From contig JAPUKB010000054.1 of NCBI GenBank assembly GCA_027295865.1, positions 1 through 47,331 of the forward strand: 47,331 bases of DNA, written 5' to 3'. Below the pieces are notes generated by a model that saw only the letters and a list, made by a program, of their open reading frames with translations, did no database searches and was not told the DNA's origin. Shown in pieces: positions 12,494-20,920 of this stretch. The stretch is from Nitrososphaerota archaeon (GTDB lineage Archaea > Thermoproteota > Nitrososphaeria > Nitrososphaerales > UBA57). Within the stretch, counting starts at the first letter, position 1; every line of letters begins with the position of its first letter. The translations under genes and the position numbers were made by a program.

Positions 12494-14020
12494 ATGAGGA
12501 TCCTCGGGGTTGGGAATGCTGCAAGAGAACATGCAATCGCAGAGAAGCTCAGCATGAGTAGACACGAACCAAAAATCTATTGGGTCGGAGACTACCTGAA
12601 TCCAGGTATTGACAAAATCTGCAAGAGTACCAAGGGAGATTACGCGCTCGCCGATCCAACGAGCCCTACAAAGGTGTTAGAATGGGCGACCAAATGGCGA
12701 GTAGATTTCGTCTTTATCGGTCCAGAAGAGCCTAACTTTCATGGAGTACCTGACGTCTTAAGGAAGAACGGCGTTCCTTGCATCGGAGCTACTAGAAGCG
12801 CATCGATGATTGAAATGTCGAAGGCAGCGTTGCGAAGGCTCCAGTGGAAGCACGACCTTAGAGGAAAACTTCTCTTCAAGACATTTGCGACTGCTGAACA
12901 AGCGCGCGAGACTCTTGAGAAATATTCTGACACCTTAACTTGGATGCAGAATGTAGCTCTCAAACCCGCGCGACAAGCTGGTGGGAGAGGAGTGAAAGTA
13001 ATAGATGATAGGCAATTATACCTTCACGACGAAAAACAGAAATTCAAGACAAGCCACTTTGGCTGGCTCGAGAATTATATGAAATCATACTCCGATATCG
13101 AAGATAAGATCTTGATTGAGGAGAATGTTTGGGGACCTGAGTACACTTTACAGTGTTTTACAGACGGTAGAAACGTGATAGGTATGCCCTTGGTACAGGA
13201 TAACAAGAATGCTCATGAATTTGACATAGGGACAGAGACCGGCGGTATGGGATCAATATCTGGGCCTAAGAAGACCCTCCCTTTCATTACCGAAGAGGAG
13301 TATCAGGAATCACTCGAAATAGTCAAGGGGATCGTCAGAGCGATCCAGGCCACAACTGGAGAGGACTACATGGGTATTGTCGCCGGGCAGATGATGCTAA
13401 CCGAAGTCGAGGGGCCTACGATAATTGAAATGTACTCTCGACTCGGAGATCCAGAAGCACTCAACGTCCTGGCAATGCTTGACAGTGATCTCGTCGATAT
13501 ATGCCTTGCAATTCTGAGCCGAAACTTGAAGGAGTCGGATGTTAAGTTCAACCAGAAAGCCACAGTTGTCAAGGCATTAGCTCCGAAAGGATACCCCGCC
13601 CCACGAAATCTCGCTACGGGCCATCCGATCTTGGCAGATGAGGATCAAATCTTAAAGAATGACGCAAGATTATTTTGGGCGTCTGCCCAGCGAATGGAAG
13701 ATGGTGAAATCGTTACCCTGGGTTCTCGAGCTCTAGAGATACTTGCCCAGGCGAGAGACCATCCCTCGGCAAGTGCTATCGTCGAGCGTGCAATAAGCCA
13801 GGTGAAGTTCAAAGATGGATGGGGGGCCTTCCATAGAAGTGACATCGGAACCGCTGAACTTATCGAGCGAAGGACGGAGTTGGCAAGTAGGGCGAGAAAC
13901 CTTTACCGACAAAGACGGGCCAAGGGAACTTTGAGCAGGCGTAGAGATTGGCTCCCCAAGGTCGGAATAATAGATCCGGCAAAGACTTTGCGCGAAGAGA
14001 TTGCTGGACTTGGGGATTAG
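12494..14020 (+). CDS. purD: Phosphoribosylamine-glycine ligase (GAR synthetase)
   Basis: This 508-residue ATP-grasp enzyme makes GAR from phosphoribosylamine and glycine (step 2). The N-terminus MRILGVGNAAREHAIAEKL has the family glycine motif GxGxxxREHA. Further markers are FIGPEEP, ALKPARQAGGRGVKVI, EENVWGPEYTLQCFTDG, KNAHEFDIGTETGGMGS and EMYSRLGDPEA. It is about 80 residues longer than the common bacterial PurD. The extra length is mainly internal substitutions and a basic C-terminal tail (RARNLYRQRRAKGTLSRRRD). It starts one base after the preceding stop, so it is cotranscribed with the PurF pair. Confidence 0.93.
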   Translation: MRILGVGNAAREHAIAEKLSMSRHEPKIYWVGDYLNPGIDKICKSTKGDYALADPTSPTKVLEWATKWRVDFVFIGPEEPNFHGVPDVLRKNGVPCIGATRSASMIEMSKAALRRLQWKHDLRGKLLFKTFATAEQARETLEKYSDTLTWMQNVALKPARQAGGRGVKVIDDRQLYLHDEKQKFKTSHFGWLENYMKSYSDIEDKILIEENVWGPEYTLQCFTDGRNVIGMPLVQDNKNAHEFDIGTETGGMGSISGPKKTLPFITEEEYQESLEIVKGIVRAIQATTGEDYMGIVAGQMMLTEVEGPTIIEMYSRLGDPEALNVLAMLDSDLVDICLAILSRNLKESDVKFNQKATVVKALAPKGYPAPRNLATGHPILADEDQILKNDARLFWASAQRMEDGEIVTLGSRALEILAQARDHPSASAIVERAISQVKFKDGWGAFHRSDIGTAELIERRTELASRARNLYRQRRAKGTLSRRRDWLPKVGIIDPAKTLREEIAGLGD

Positions 14021-14033
14021 TTGCTGAACGCAT

Positions 14034-14083
14034 GTGAGCTAGTCTTCCTAGCAAGACACCCAAGTGAGGTAGTATTCTTAGCA
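14034..14083 (+). repeat. Imperfect direct repeat, two 20-bp copies 30 bp apart
   Basis: GTGAGCTAGTCTTCCTAGCA at 14034-14053 and GTGAGGTAGTATTCTTAGCA at 14064-14083 match at 17 of 20 positions. They fill most of the 110-nt gap between purD and purC, the largest gap inside the purine operon. The repeat could be a regulatory or RNA-structural element. Confidence 0.6.
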
Positions 14084-14130
14084 GGGGAGACTTGGACCCA
14101 GGTCGGCGAGGCAGAAGGAAAGAGGTAAAC

Positions 14131-14982
14131 ATGGTAGCGGAAATGAGCATTTCTAATGCTACCTTTTTGAGAAAGGGAAAGGTAAAAGATCTCTACGCTC
14201 TACCAGACGAAAGGTTGCTGTTTGTTTTTTCGGACAGGGTCTCGGCATTTGATGTGATCCTCGGCTCTGAAATCCCAATGAAAGGCAAGATCTTGGCACA
14301 CTTTGCAGAATTCTGGTTCAAGACCTTGGGGGCCCCGAACCATATGATCGCTCTCGTAGGAAGGAATCAGCTAATTGTGAAGAAGTTGAAGATGATACCA
14401 ATCGAATGTATCGTCAGGGGATATTTGTACGGGAGCCTCTACGAAAGGATAAAAACAGGAGAGACTTCTTTCGAAGGAAATCCAATTCTTGCCTCGAAGT
14501 TTTCAGAGCCTGTTTTTGATCCGACTACCAAATCTCAACGAAAGGATCTCCCCATCACGAAAAAGGAAGCTGTCTCTCGCGGACTCACGACTCGTGAAGA
14601 GTTTGATAGACTTAGGCAGATCTCGATATCACTCTATAAAAAAATGGAGGGAAGAGTGTCACGGGCTGGTTTTATTTTGGGCGACATTAAGTTTGAGTTT
14701 GGAAAGGACGAGACAGGTCAAATCGTCCTGGCGGACTCCCTTGGGCCAGACGAATTCCGATTATGGCCGAGGGATACTTACTCTGCTGGGAAGATCCAAG
14801 AGAGTTATGATAAACAGCTCATCAGAGACTGGTTGACAGATCAAGGCTTCAAAGCGATATTCGAGAAAGCGACTCCTCAAGGTCTGAAGGTTCCACCTCC
14901 GGTTCTTCCTTCGGAATTGATTAAGGCTGTAACGGAGAGATACCTCGAAGCGTACGCCAAGATAACAGGGAGATCCCTCTAA
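14131..14982 (+). CDS. purC: SAICAR synthetase
   Basis: This enzyme of 283 residues joins aspartate to CAIR in purine synthesis. Family features include RKGKVKDLY near the N-terminus (nucleotide-binding strand), FSDRVSAFDV, MKGKIL, IPIECIVRGYLYGS and LADSLGPDEFR. The ATG at 14131 follows AGAGGTAAAC and gives the usual N-terminus. An in-frame TTG at 14092 would add 13 residues rich in Arg and Gly that look untranslated. It follows the gap with the direct repeats, so it may have its own regulation. Confidence 0.94.
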   Translation: MVAEMSISNATFLRKGKVKDLYALPDERLLFVFSDRVSAFDVILGSEIPMKGKILAHFAEFWFKTLGAPNHMIALVGRNQLIVKKLKMIPIECIVRGYLYGSLYERIKTGETSFEGNPILASKFSEPVFDPTTKSQRKDLPITKKEAVSRGLTTREEFDRLRQISISLYKKMEGRVSRAGFILGDIKFEFGKDETGQIVLADSLGPDEFRLWPRDTYSAGKIQESYDKQLIRDWLTDQGFKAIFEKATPQGLKVPPPVLPSELIKAVTERYLEAYAKITGRSL

Positions 14983-14991
14983 TCCAAAACC

Positions 14992-16047
14992 ATGACGCGC
15001 AATCCATCCTGGACGTACAGGAAATCCGGAGTGGACCTAGGACAAATTCGAAATCTCCATAACTCCGTGGAGAGAGCATTTTCATCTACCCATAAGGAAA
15101 GGGCAGGCAAGATAGGAGAGGTAATTTCTGGAGTTGGGCATTATGCCGGACTAATCAAGATCGGTAATCGAGTCTTGGCCCTGCATACCGATGGCGTAGG
15201 ATCAAAGGTCATAATCGCCCAAGAGATGCGAAAATTTTCCACCATAGGAATTGATTGCATCGCAATGAATGTAAACGACATTATTTGCATGGGTGCAGAA
15301 CCGCTTGCCGCAGTAGACTACATAGCTCTAAGGCAAGCGAATGAGAAGTTAGTAGCGGAAATAAGCAAGGGTCTCGCTGAGGGTGCGAAACAAGCCTCGA
15401 TCTCGATAGTCGGTGGAGAAACTGCAATTCTGCCGGAAATTATACAAGGAGAAGGGAAGAATGCTTTCGATCTAGCTGCAAGTTGTGTGGGGATCGCAGA
15501 CGAAGACAAGACGATCTTAAATCGAAAGATGAATGCTGGTGATGTTATTATAGGACTGACAAGTTCTGGAATACATTCAAACGGTCTCACATTGGCTAGG
15601 AAGGTCTTGAGAAAACGACATATCCTTCGAGAAAAAGTCTTTGATTCAAAAGATTCCCTCGGAGAGACCCTTCTAACACCAACGAAAATATATTCGAGGG
15701 CTGTTTTCAAGGCGTTACAGAAGCACGAAGGGATATCTGGGCTAGCCCACATAACAGGGGGTGCCTTCACTAAACTGAGTCGGCTAACGAGAGGGAGGAA
15801 TATTGGATTCGATTTGGCGGACTTACCGCGCCCCCCGCCCATATTCGATTTGATACAAGAAGAGGGCGGAATCAAAAGATCGGAGATGTATCGAACTTTC
15901 AACATGGGCATCGGTTTCTGTGTTATTTCCCGCCCATCTGCGGTTTCTCGGATCGTCGACAGCTTCGATCAGGATGGAATAAGTGCCTCAAGAATCGGGA
16001 AGCTAATTCGTGTGCCAGGGGTGTTCCTAGATGGAAAGCGAATCTAG
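14992..16047 (+). CDS. purM: Phosphoribosylformylglycinamidine cyclo-ligase (AIR synthetase)
   Basis: This 351-residue PurM closes the imidazole ring of FGAM to give AIR. It has the family sequence TYRKSGVDL, LALHTDGVGSKVIIA, CIAMNVNDIICMGAEPLA and IVGGETAILPE, followed by the glycine-rich GLTSSGIHSNG and the late HITGGAFTKLSRL. It starts 10 nt after purC and ends 17 nt inside the next gene. It is the last purine gene of the operon; purN, purE, purB and IMP-forming genes are not in this window. Confidence 0.95.
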   Translation: MTRNPSWTYRKSGVDLGQIRNLHNSVERAFSSTHKERAGKIGEVISGVGHYAGLIKIGNRVLALHTDGVGSKVIIAQEMRKFSTIGIDCIAMNVNDIICMGAEPLAAVDYIALRQANEKLVAEISKGLAEGAKQASISIVGGETAILPEIIQGEGKNAFDLAASCVGIADEDKTILNRKMNAGDVIIGLTSSGIHSNGLTLARKVLRKRHILREKVFDSKDSLGETLLTPTKIYSRAVFKALQKHEGISGLAHITGGAFTKLSRLTRGRNIGFDLADLPRPPPIFDLIQEEGGIKRSEMYRTFNMGIGFCVISRPSAVSRIVDSFDQDGISASRIGKLIRVPGVFLDGKRI

Positions 16048-17050
16048 CGCGAGTACGGTAAGAGATTCTACAGTCTATCTTACTAGAAAGTTCCCAGAAC
16101 CAGTTTCGCGCATCCTCGAACCCCTTTTTGAGATAACACTCAATCACAGTGATTCTCCCGTTGGCCGCGATGAGCTGCTCAGTCACATAGAGAGGGCTGA
16201 CGGTCTGCTCTGCACTCTGAATGATCAGATCGACAGAGAAGCTCTGGATATAGCTCAGAAGCTGAAGATTATCAGTACCTACAGCGTTGGGTACGATCAT
16301 ATTGACGTGGAGAATGCAACGGCTCGTGGAATCTATGTCACCAACACTCCAGATGTTCTCACCGATGCAACTGCCGATCTTACCTTTGCGCTGATGCTAG
16401 CTCTTTCTCGCAGAATTGTGGAGGGACACAACTTGGTATTCAACAGGGAATGGGATATGCCATGGTTTCCATCCTTCATGTTAGGGAACGATCTAAGCAA
16501 GAAAACGCTCGGAATAGTAGGATTTGGTAGGATTGGAAGGGCGGTCGCCAAGCGAGCCAGGGGATTTGGGATGAAAATCCGATATCATAATAGTGTCAAG
16601 GTTTCCAAAGCTGTAGAAGTGGAGCATGATGCTACATACTCACCATTAGAAACGCTATTGATGGAATCAGACTTTGTATCCATACATTTACCACTGACCG
16701 ATAAAACGCGCAAGCTAATCAGCTACGAAATGATAAGGTTGATGAAGCAGTCGGCTTACCTAATCAATACCTCTCGGGGTATGATCGTAGATGAGTCTGG
16801 GCTGGCAGATGCCCTCCGAAGGGAGGAGATAGCTGGAGCCGCTCTGGATGTGTTCATAACAGAACCGTTAGCAGAAACCAGTCCACTATTAGAGGTCAAT
16901 AACATACTCCTTACGCCACATCTTGGCAGCGCAACGGTCGGAACTAGATACAGGATGGGCGAGATGGCCGCATCCGATATCAGAAACGTATTGTTAGGGA
17001 TAGAACCTGTATCGCTTGTAAACTCTGGAGTAAGAAGAAGACCAATCTAA
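16031..17050 (+). CDS. D-isomer 2-hydroxyacid dehydrogenase (glyoxylate reductase-like)
   Basis: This 339-residue NAD(P)-dependent dehydrogenase has the order of the D-2-hydroxyacid family. The catalytic domain has STYSVGYDHIDVENA and TNTPDVLTDATADL. The Rossmann motif is GIVGFGRIGRAVAKRARGFG. The catalytic Arg is in NTSRGMIVDE, Glu in VFITEP and His in LTPHLGSAT. The TDATADLTFAL segment favours the archaeal glyoxylate/hydroxypyruvate reductase group. No ACT domain is present, so a SerA-type 3-phosphoglycerate dehydrogenase role is possible but less certain. Its ATG lies inside purM, which ties its expression to the purine operon. A link to serine or glycine supply for PurD is inference. Confidence 0.85.
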   Translation: MESESSASTVRDSTVYLTRKFPEPVSRILEPLFEITLNHSDSPVGRDELLSHIERADGLLCTLNDQIDREALDIAQKLKIISTYSVGYDHIDVENATARGIYVTNTPDVLTDATADLTFALMLALSRRIVEGHNLVFNREWDMPWFPSFMLGNDLSKKTLGIVGFGRIGRAVAKRARGFGMKIRYHNSVKVSKAVEVEHDATYSPLETLLMESDFVSIHLPLTDKTRKLISYEMIRLMKQSAYLINTSRGMIVDESGLADALRREEIAGAALDVFITEPLAETSPLLEVNNILLTPHLGSATVGTRYRMGEMAASDIRNVLLGIEPVSLVNSGVRRRPI

Positions 17051-17073
17051 TATGAAAAAAGGCCTTCGAACTC

Positions 17074-18096
17074 TCAGCTATTAGTTTTCCGACTCGCGTT
17101 GAATCTTGAATTAACTCTTAGCTTTTCGTAAGCCTCAGCAGTAAAAACGCCAAATTCCCTATAGACGCTCTTGTACTTCGATGCATCATCACCGAAGATA
17201 ACCACAATGGGACCGTGGTCCAGCGATCCTATGACCTTTTGGAGCCCTGCCATCACCGCACCCGAGGATGGACCTGGGAAAAGATTCTCATTATTCGCGA
17301 GCTCATTAACCATATGAAACGATTCGTCGTCCGAGACGGTTATCGTCTCATCTATAACGTTATATCTCCTTTTTAGAATTTCAGGCATTTCGGATTCATC
17401 CAGATTGCGGAGCCCCTGGATATGATGATTCTTTTGGGGTTGAACAGCAATGACCCTAATTGAGGAATTATTCTCCTTTAGATACGTACCCACCCCAGTA
17501 ATTGTTCCACCCGTACCTATGCCCGTAATGAATGTCTTTACTTTTCCATGAGTTTGTTCCCATATTTCAGGACCAGTACCTCGGTAATGCGAAAGAAAAT
17601 TAGCCTCATTCTCGTACTGATTTGGCATATAGTACTGATCGGGGTGATTAAGGATCAAAGCACCTGCTAAGGCGATGGATTGATCAGTTCCAGGCCCCAC
17701 GCGTGGGCATAGGTCATCTTCGGTCACTAATAGTTTTGCTCCGCCTGATAGGAGTGTTTCTTTTGTCTCTGAGCTAATCCTCTCAGGAACTGCCAGTTCG
17801 ACCTTATATCCTAATTCGCGGGCAAACTTCGCAATAGCGATTCCTGTGTTTCCGGAGGTTGGCTCCATAATCGTCATACCTTTCTTCAAGACACCCCGGT
17901 TTTCACCTGCTAATATCATCGAAGATGCAGGCCGCGCCTTCAAAGACCCGGCAGGATTGAACCACTCCAATTTAGCAAGAACGTCTTTTTCATCACCAAA
18001 TCTGAAGTGGGTGAGATGAACTAGCGGCGTATTTCCTACTTGCTTTATCGATGTCGGTTCTACATTTTCCTGAAGTGATGCGGCGGGAACGTCCAT
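17074..18096 (-). CDS. Cysteine synthase family PLP enzyme
   Basis: This 340-residue fold-type II PLP enzyme belongs to the cysteine synthase/cystathionine beta-synthase family. The substrate loop is EPTSGNTGIAIA and the phosphate cup is ITGIGTGGTITGVG. The PLP lysine lies in NPAGSLKARPAS, where most relatives have an Asp after the Lys (K-D-R); here it is Ala. The C-terminus FPGPSSGAVMAG is typical. The substrate (O-acetylserine, O-phosphoserine or homocysteine plus serine) cannot be told from sequence alone. It faces the suf genes across a shared promoter region, which fits supply of cysteine to the desulfurase. The start ATG at 18096 follows GGATCA. A TATA-like AATTTATATCG lies upstream on the minus strand. 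Confidence 0.85.
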   Translation of the reverse strand: MDVPAASLQENVEPTSIKQVGNTPLVHLTHFRFGDEKDVLAKLEWFNPAGSLKARPASSMILAGENRGVLKKGMTIMEPTSGNTGIAIAKFARELGYKVELAVPERISSETKETLLSGGAKLLVTEDDLCPRVGPGTDQSIALAGALILNHPDQYYMPNQYENEANFLSHYRGTGPEIWEQTHGKVKTFITGIGTGGTITGVGTYLKENNSSIRVIAVQPQKNHHIQGLRNLDESEMPEILKRRYNVIDETITVSDDESFHMVNELANNENLFPGPSSGAVMAGLQKVIGSLDHGPIVVIFGDDASKYKSVYREFGVFTAEAYEKLRVNSRFNASRKTNS

Positions 18097-18194
18097 CTAT
18101 GATCCTGAGATCTAGTTCATGACTCAATCGATATAAATTCTTCGTTGTACTCCAGCTGAAGTTGAAAAATTCTGTCTATAACTATTGTTATAAG

Positions 18195-18205
18195 GCTTAA
18201 ATATC
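18195..18205 (+). promoter_or_regulatory. TATA box of sufC (leaderless promoter)
   Basis: GCTTAAATATC is centred about 27 nt before the TTG start of sufC, so the transcript would begin at or next to the start codon. The same 11-base sequence occurs at 28796-28806, and a near copy occurs at 30158-30168, each at the same distance from a start codon. Confidence 0.65.
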
Positions 18206-18227
18206 TCACGAGCCTATTTTCCTCATC

Positions 18228-19025
18228 TTGGGTCCTAGTGTCGAGCTTGACATACGAGATCTACACGTCTCAGTCGATTCGAAACCGATACTGAAAGGTG
18301 TGGATTTGACGGTAAAGCAGGGCGAAATTCATGCAATTATGGGACCCAACGGATCGGGCAAAAGTACCTTGGCTTTCACTCTAATGGGTCACCCGAGGTA
18401 TAAAATCGACAAAGGAGAAATTCGTCTGGGTGGCGAGAGCTTGTTAGGGCTTTCACCAGACAAGAGGGCCCGGAGGGGGTTATTCCTGGCTTTCCAATAC
18501 CCCCATGAGGCGCAGGGCGTGAGTTTATTCAATTTTCTTAGGACCGCATATAATTCAACAACCTCACCAGTGGGAGAGGCCGATTCAGTAGGCGCCCGTC
18601 GAAGGGAATTCTCGTCAGTAGTGACCTTCAGAAAGTATCTGAAGACCAAGATGCAGTTGCTCGGAGTTGAGGACCAGTTTGTCAAGAGATATGTAAATGA
18701 CGGATTTTCCGGAGGGGAAAAGAAGAAAAGCGAAATACTTCAACTCGCCGTCTTGCAGCCGAAAATAGCCATTTTGGATGAAACTGACTCCGGGTTGGAT
18801 ATCGATGCCCTCAAGACCGTGGCAAATGCAGTGAATACTATTTCTGGTCCAGAGGTGGGAATCTTGCTGATTACCCATTACCAGCGTCTCCTTAAGTACA
18901 TAAAGCCCCAATACGTCCACGTATTAATGGGTGGAAGGTTTGTCAGAACTGAAGGAAGTGAGTTGGCTGAAGAGCTTGAGAAGAAGGGTTATGGCTGGCT
19001 AAGGAAGGAAAACGAAAGCGCATGA
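18228..19025 (+). CDS. sufC: FeS cluster assembly ATPase SufC
   Basis: This 265-residue ABC-type ATPase energises the SufBCD scaffold during iron-sulfur cluster assembly. Walker A is GPNGSGKSTLA, the signature is FSGGEKKKSEILQ, and Walker B with the SufC hallmark is AILDETDSGLDIDAL. The H-loop lies in LLITHYQRLL. The start is a TTG at 18228, placed by N-terminal alignment and by the TATA box about 27 nt upstream, which suggests a leaderless mRNA. sufB and sufD, its usual neighbours and partners, are not in this window. Confidence 0.95.
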   Translation: MGPSVELDIRDLHVSVDSKPILKGVDLTVKQGEIHAIMGPNGSGKSTLAFTLMGHPRYKIDKGEIRLGGESLLGLSPDKRARRGLFLAFQYPHEAQGVSLFNFLRTAYNSTTSPVGEADSVGARRREFSSVVTFRKYLKTKMQLLGVEDQFVKRYVNDGFSGGEKKKSEILQLAVLQPKIAILDETDSGLDIDALKTVANAVNTISGPEVGILLITHYQRLLKYIKPQYVHVLMGGRFVRTEGSELAEELEKKGYGWLRKENESA

Positions 19026-19070
19026 TCATTTCGATTACCATCCTTGATCGACTATTCGGAAGGTGAAAGG

Positions 19071-20315
19071 TTGGAGTCAGTAGTAGTCGCTAGGGATTTT
19101 GGAAAAGTGAGAAATGATTTTCCTGTTCTTCAGCGAACCGTGAATGGGAAACGCCTTATCTATCTTGATACGGCAGCGACCTCGCAGAAGCCCAATCTTG
19201 TCATAGATTCTATTAACGAGTACTACCGTGATTATTATTCAAATGTCCATAGAGGTGTTTATGCTCTAAGTGTTGAAGCCACGGAGGCCTATGAAGGATC
19301 AAGAACCAAAATTGCCAATTTCATAAATGCCGGACACGCTGACGAGCTGGTCTTCGTCAGAAACGCTACGGAGGGAATCAACCTGGTGGCCTATACCTGG
19401 GCCAGGAGCAATATTGAGAAAAATGACACCATACTCGCCACCGAGATGGAACATCATAGTAATCTAGTACCCTGGCAGCAGACGGCGATGTTACTAGGAT
19501 GTGATCTTGATTTCATTAAGATTGATGAGGATGGCCTGTTGGTCCTGGATGATATGGAGCGCGCCTTTTCGAAAAAAGTGAAACTATTGGCAATAACCCA
19601 TGTATCGAATGTGCTCGGAACTATTAATCCGCTTAAAAAAATAATCAAATATGCCCATGATCATGGTGCACGGGTATTGGTAGATGCCGCACAATCGGCC
19701 CCGCATATGCCACTTGACGTGCAGGAGCTAGATTGCGACTTCCTCGTCATTTCTGGCCACAAGATGATGGGTCCAGATGGAATTGGGGTTTTGTATGGAA
19801 AACGGGAACTACTCCAGAAAATGGATCCTTTTCTATTTGGAGGTGATATGATAAAGGAGGTTCACCTTCGAGACGCTAAATGGAATGATCTCCCTTGGAA
19901 GTTTGAAGCAGGCACTCCAAATGTGTCGGGGGCCATCGGATTGGGAGCGGCTTCGGACTACCTCAAAGAGTTGGACATGAAGGCTGTTAGATCTCATGAA
20001 AAATCTCTCGTTGACTATTCGATTGATGAATTATCACGAATAGACGATATTACGATCTTTGGGCCTAAAGACTCAGATATTCGAGGCGGAGTTGTCTCAT
20101 TCAATCTGGGTGATATCCATCCACATGATGTAGCCTCGGTCCTTGACGCTGAGGGAATTGCCGTCAGAGCGGGGCATCACTGTGCTCAACCTCTTATGGA
20201 ACGTTTAGGGGTAAGTGCGACCACCAGAGCGAGCTTCCATGTGTACAATTCACGAGATGACATTGACTCTCTTGTTGAGGGCTTGCAGAAGACAAAGAAG
20301 GTGTTCAAGAGATGA
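19071..20315 (+). CDS. sufS: Cysteine desulfurase SufS
   Basis: This PLP enzyme of 414 residues takes sulfur from cysteine for cluster assembly. PLP binds K231 in SGHKMMGPDG, and the sulfur-accepting cysteine is C371 in RAGHHCAQPL. LDTAATSQKP and VHRGVYALS near the N-terminus are typical of group II desulfurases. The TTG at 19071 is preferred because it follows GGAAGGTGA at 4 nt spacing. A TTG at 19044 would add nine residues. It overlaps sufU by four bases (ATGA). Confidence 0.94.
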   Translation: MESVVVARDFGKVRNDFPVLQRTVNGKRLIYLDTAATSQKPNLVIDSINEYYRDYYSNVHRGVYALSVEATEAYEGSRTKIANFINAGHADELVFVRNATEGINLVAYTWARSNIEKNDTILATEMEHHSNLVPWQQTAMLLGCDLDFIKIDEDGLLVLDDMERAFSKKVKLLAITHVSNVLGTINPLKKIIKYAHDHGARVLVDAAQSAPHMPLDVQELDCDFLVISGHKMMGPDGIGVLYGKRELLQKMDPFLFGGDMIKEVHLRDAKWNDLPWKFEAGTPNVSGAIGLGAASDYLKELDMKAVRSHEKSLVDYSIDELSRIDDITIFGPKDSDIRGGVVSFNLGDIHPHDVASVLDAEGIAVRAGHHCAQPLMERLGVSATTRASFHVYNSRDDIDSLVEGLQKTKKVFKR

Positions 20316-20716
20316 GCGATGAAATGTACAGAGAAGTGATACTTGATTACTATCAGAACCCTAGAAACAAAGGAACCATCGGGAATCCTGAGATATCTGC
20401 AATGGATTACAATCCGCTTTGTGGAGACAAAATTACTTTTCAGATCAATCTTGAAGCGGATGGAAAAGTAGCGGAGGCCAAATTCGATGGAGAAGGGTGC
20501 GCGATTAGTCAGGCCTCGGCCTCCATGCTGACCGAGATGGTGATGGGTAAAGACATCAATGATTTGAGGAAGATTTCACGGACCGAGATCTTGGAATCGC
20601 TTGGAAATCCAGAGCTTGGACCAGTAAGGATAAAATGCGCATTGTTGTCGCTTAAGGTAATGAAGGTGGGTGTGTACACACACCTAGGTGAAAGGATTGA
20701 CGGTTCGGGGGAATAG
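20312..20716 (+). CDS. sufU: SufU-type iron-sulfur scaffold or sulfur-transfer protein
   Basis: This 134-residue protein is of the IscU/SufU family. The three cysteines (C37 in LCGDK, C63 in EGCAISQAS, C109 in RIKCALLSL) and D39 are all present. The GCAISQAS spacing and the missing LPPVK motif favour SufU over IscU. SufU accepts sulfur from SufS. The four-base overlap with sufS supports a working pair. Confidence 0.92.
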   Translation: MSDEMYREVILDYYQNPRNKGTIGNPEISAMDYNPLCGDKITFQINLEADGKVAEAKFDGEGCAISQASASMLTEMVMGKDINDLRKISRTEILESLGNPELGPVRIKCALLSLKVMKVGVYTHLGERIDGSGE

Positions 20717-20725
20717 AGAACAGGT

Positions 20726-20920
20726 TTGCCGAAACTGATTTACTCACTCGACGAGTTCAAAGAGATCTCGAAGAGGGCTGACGAGCTTCGGGTAGTTAGG
20801 AAAAAAGATCGAGTGAAACTCAAGCTTAGTACGAAGGGAATGCTATACGTCTACATCACGACTGAAGAAGAGGGCGAATCATTGATAAAAGAACTAAAAA
20901 TTCCGCACATAGAGCTCTAG
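20726..20920 (+). CDS. rpl38e: Probable large-subunit ribosomal protein L38e
   Basis: This 64-residue basic protein has the outline of L38e: an N-terminal helix (LDEFKEISKRADELRVVRKKD), a basic beta strand (RVKLKLSTKGMLYVYIT), then a short helix ending in a hydrophobic strand. Size and order match eukaryotic and crenarchaeal L38e, which is patchily present in archaea. Its start is a TTG nine bases after sufU, so it is probably cotranscribed. Its last four bases overlap the converging nuclease gene. A different small RNA-binding protein remains possible. Confidence 0.7.
   Translation: MPKLIYSLDEFKEISKRADELRVVRKKDRVKLKLSTKGMLYVYITTEEEGESLIKELKIPHIEL

Noticed and set aside
15318-15911. A 197-codon minus-strand open frame
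   Set aside because: It is the exact shadow of purM with no family features.
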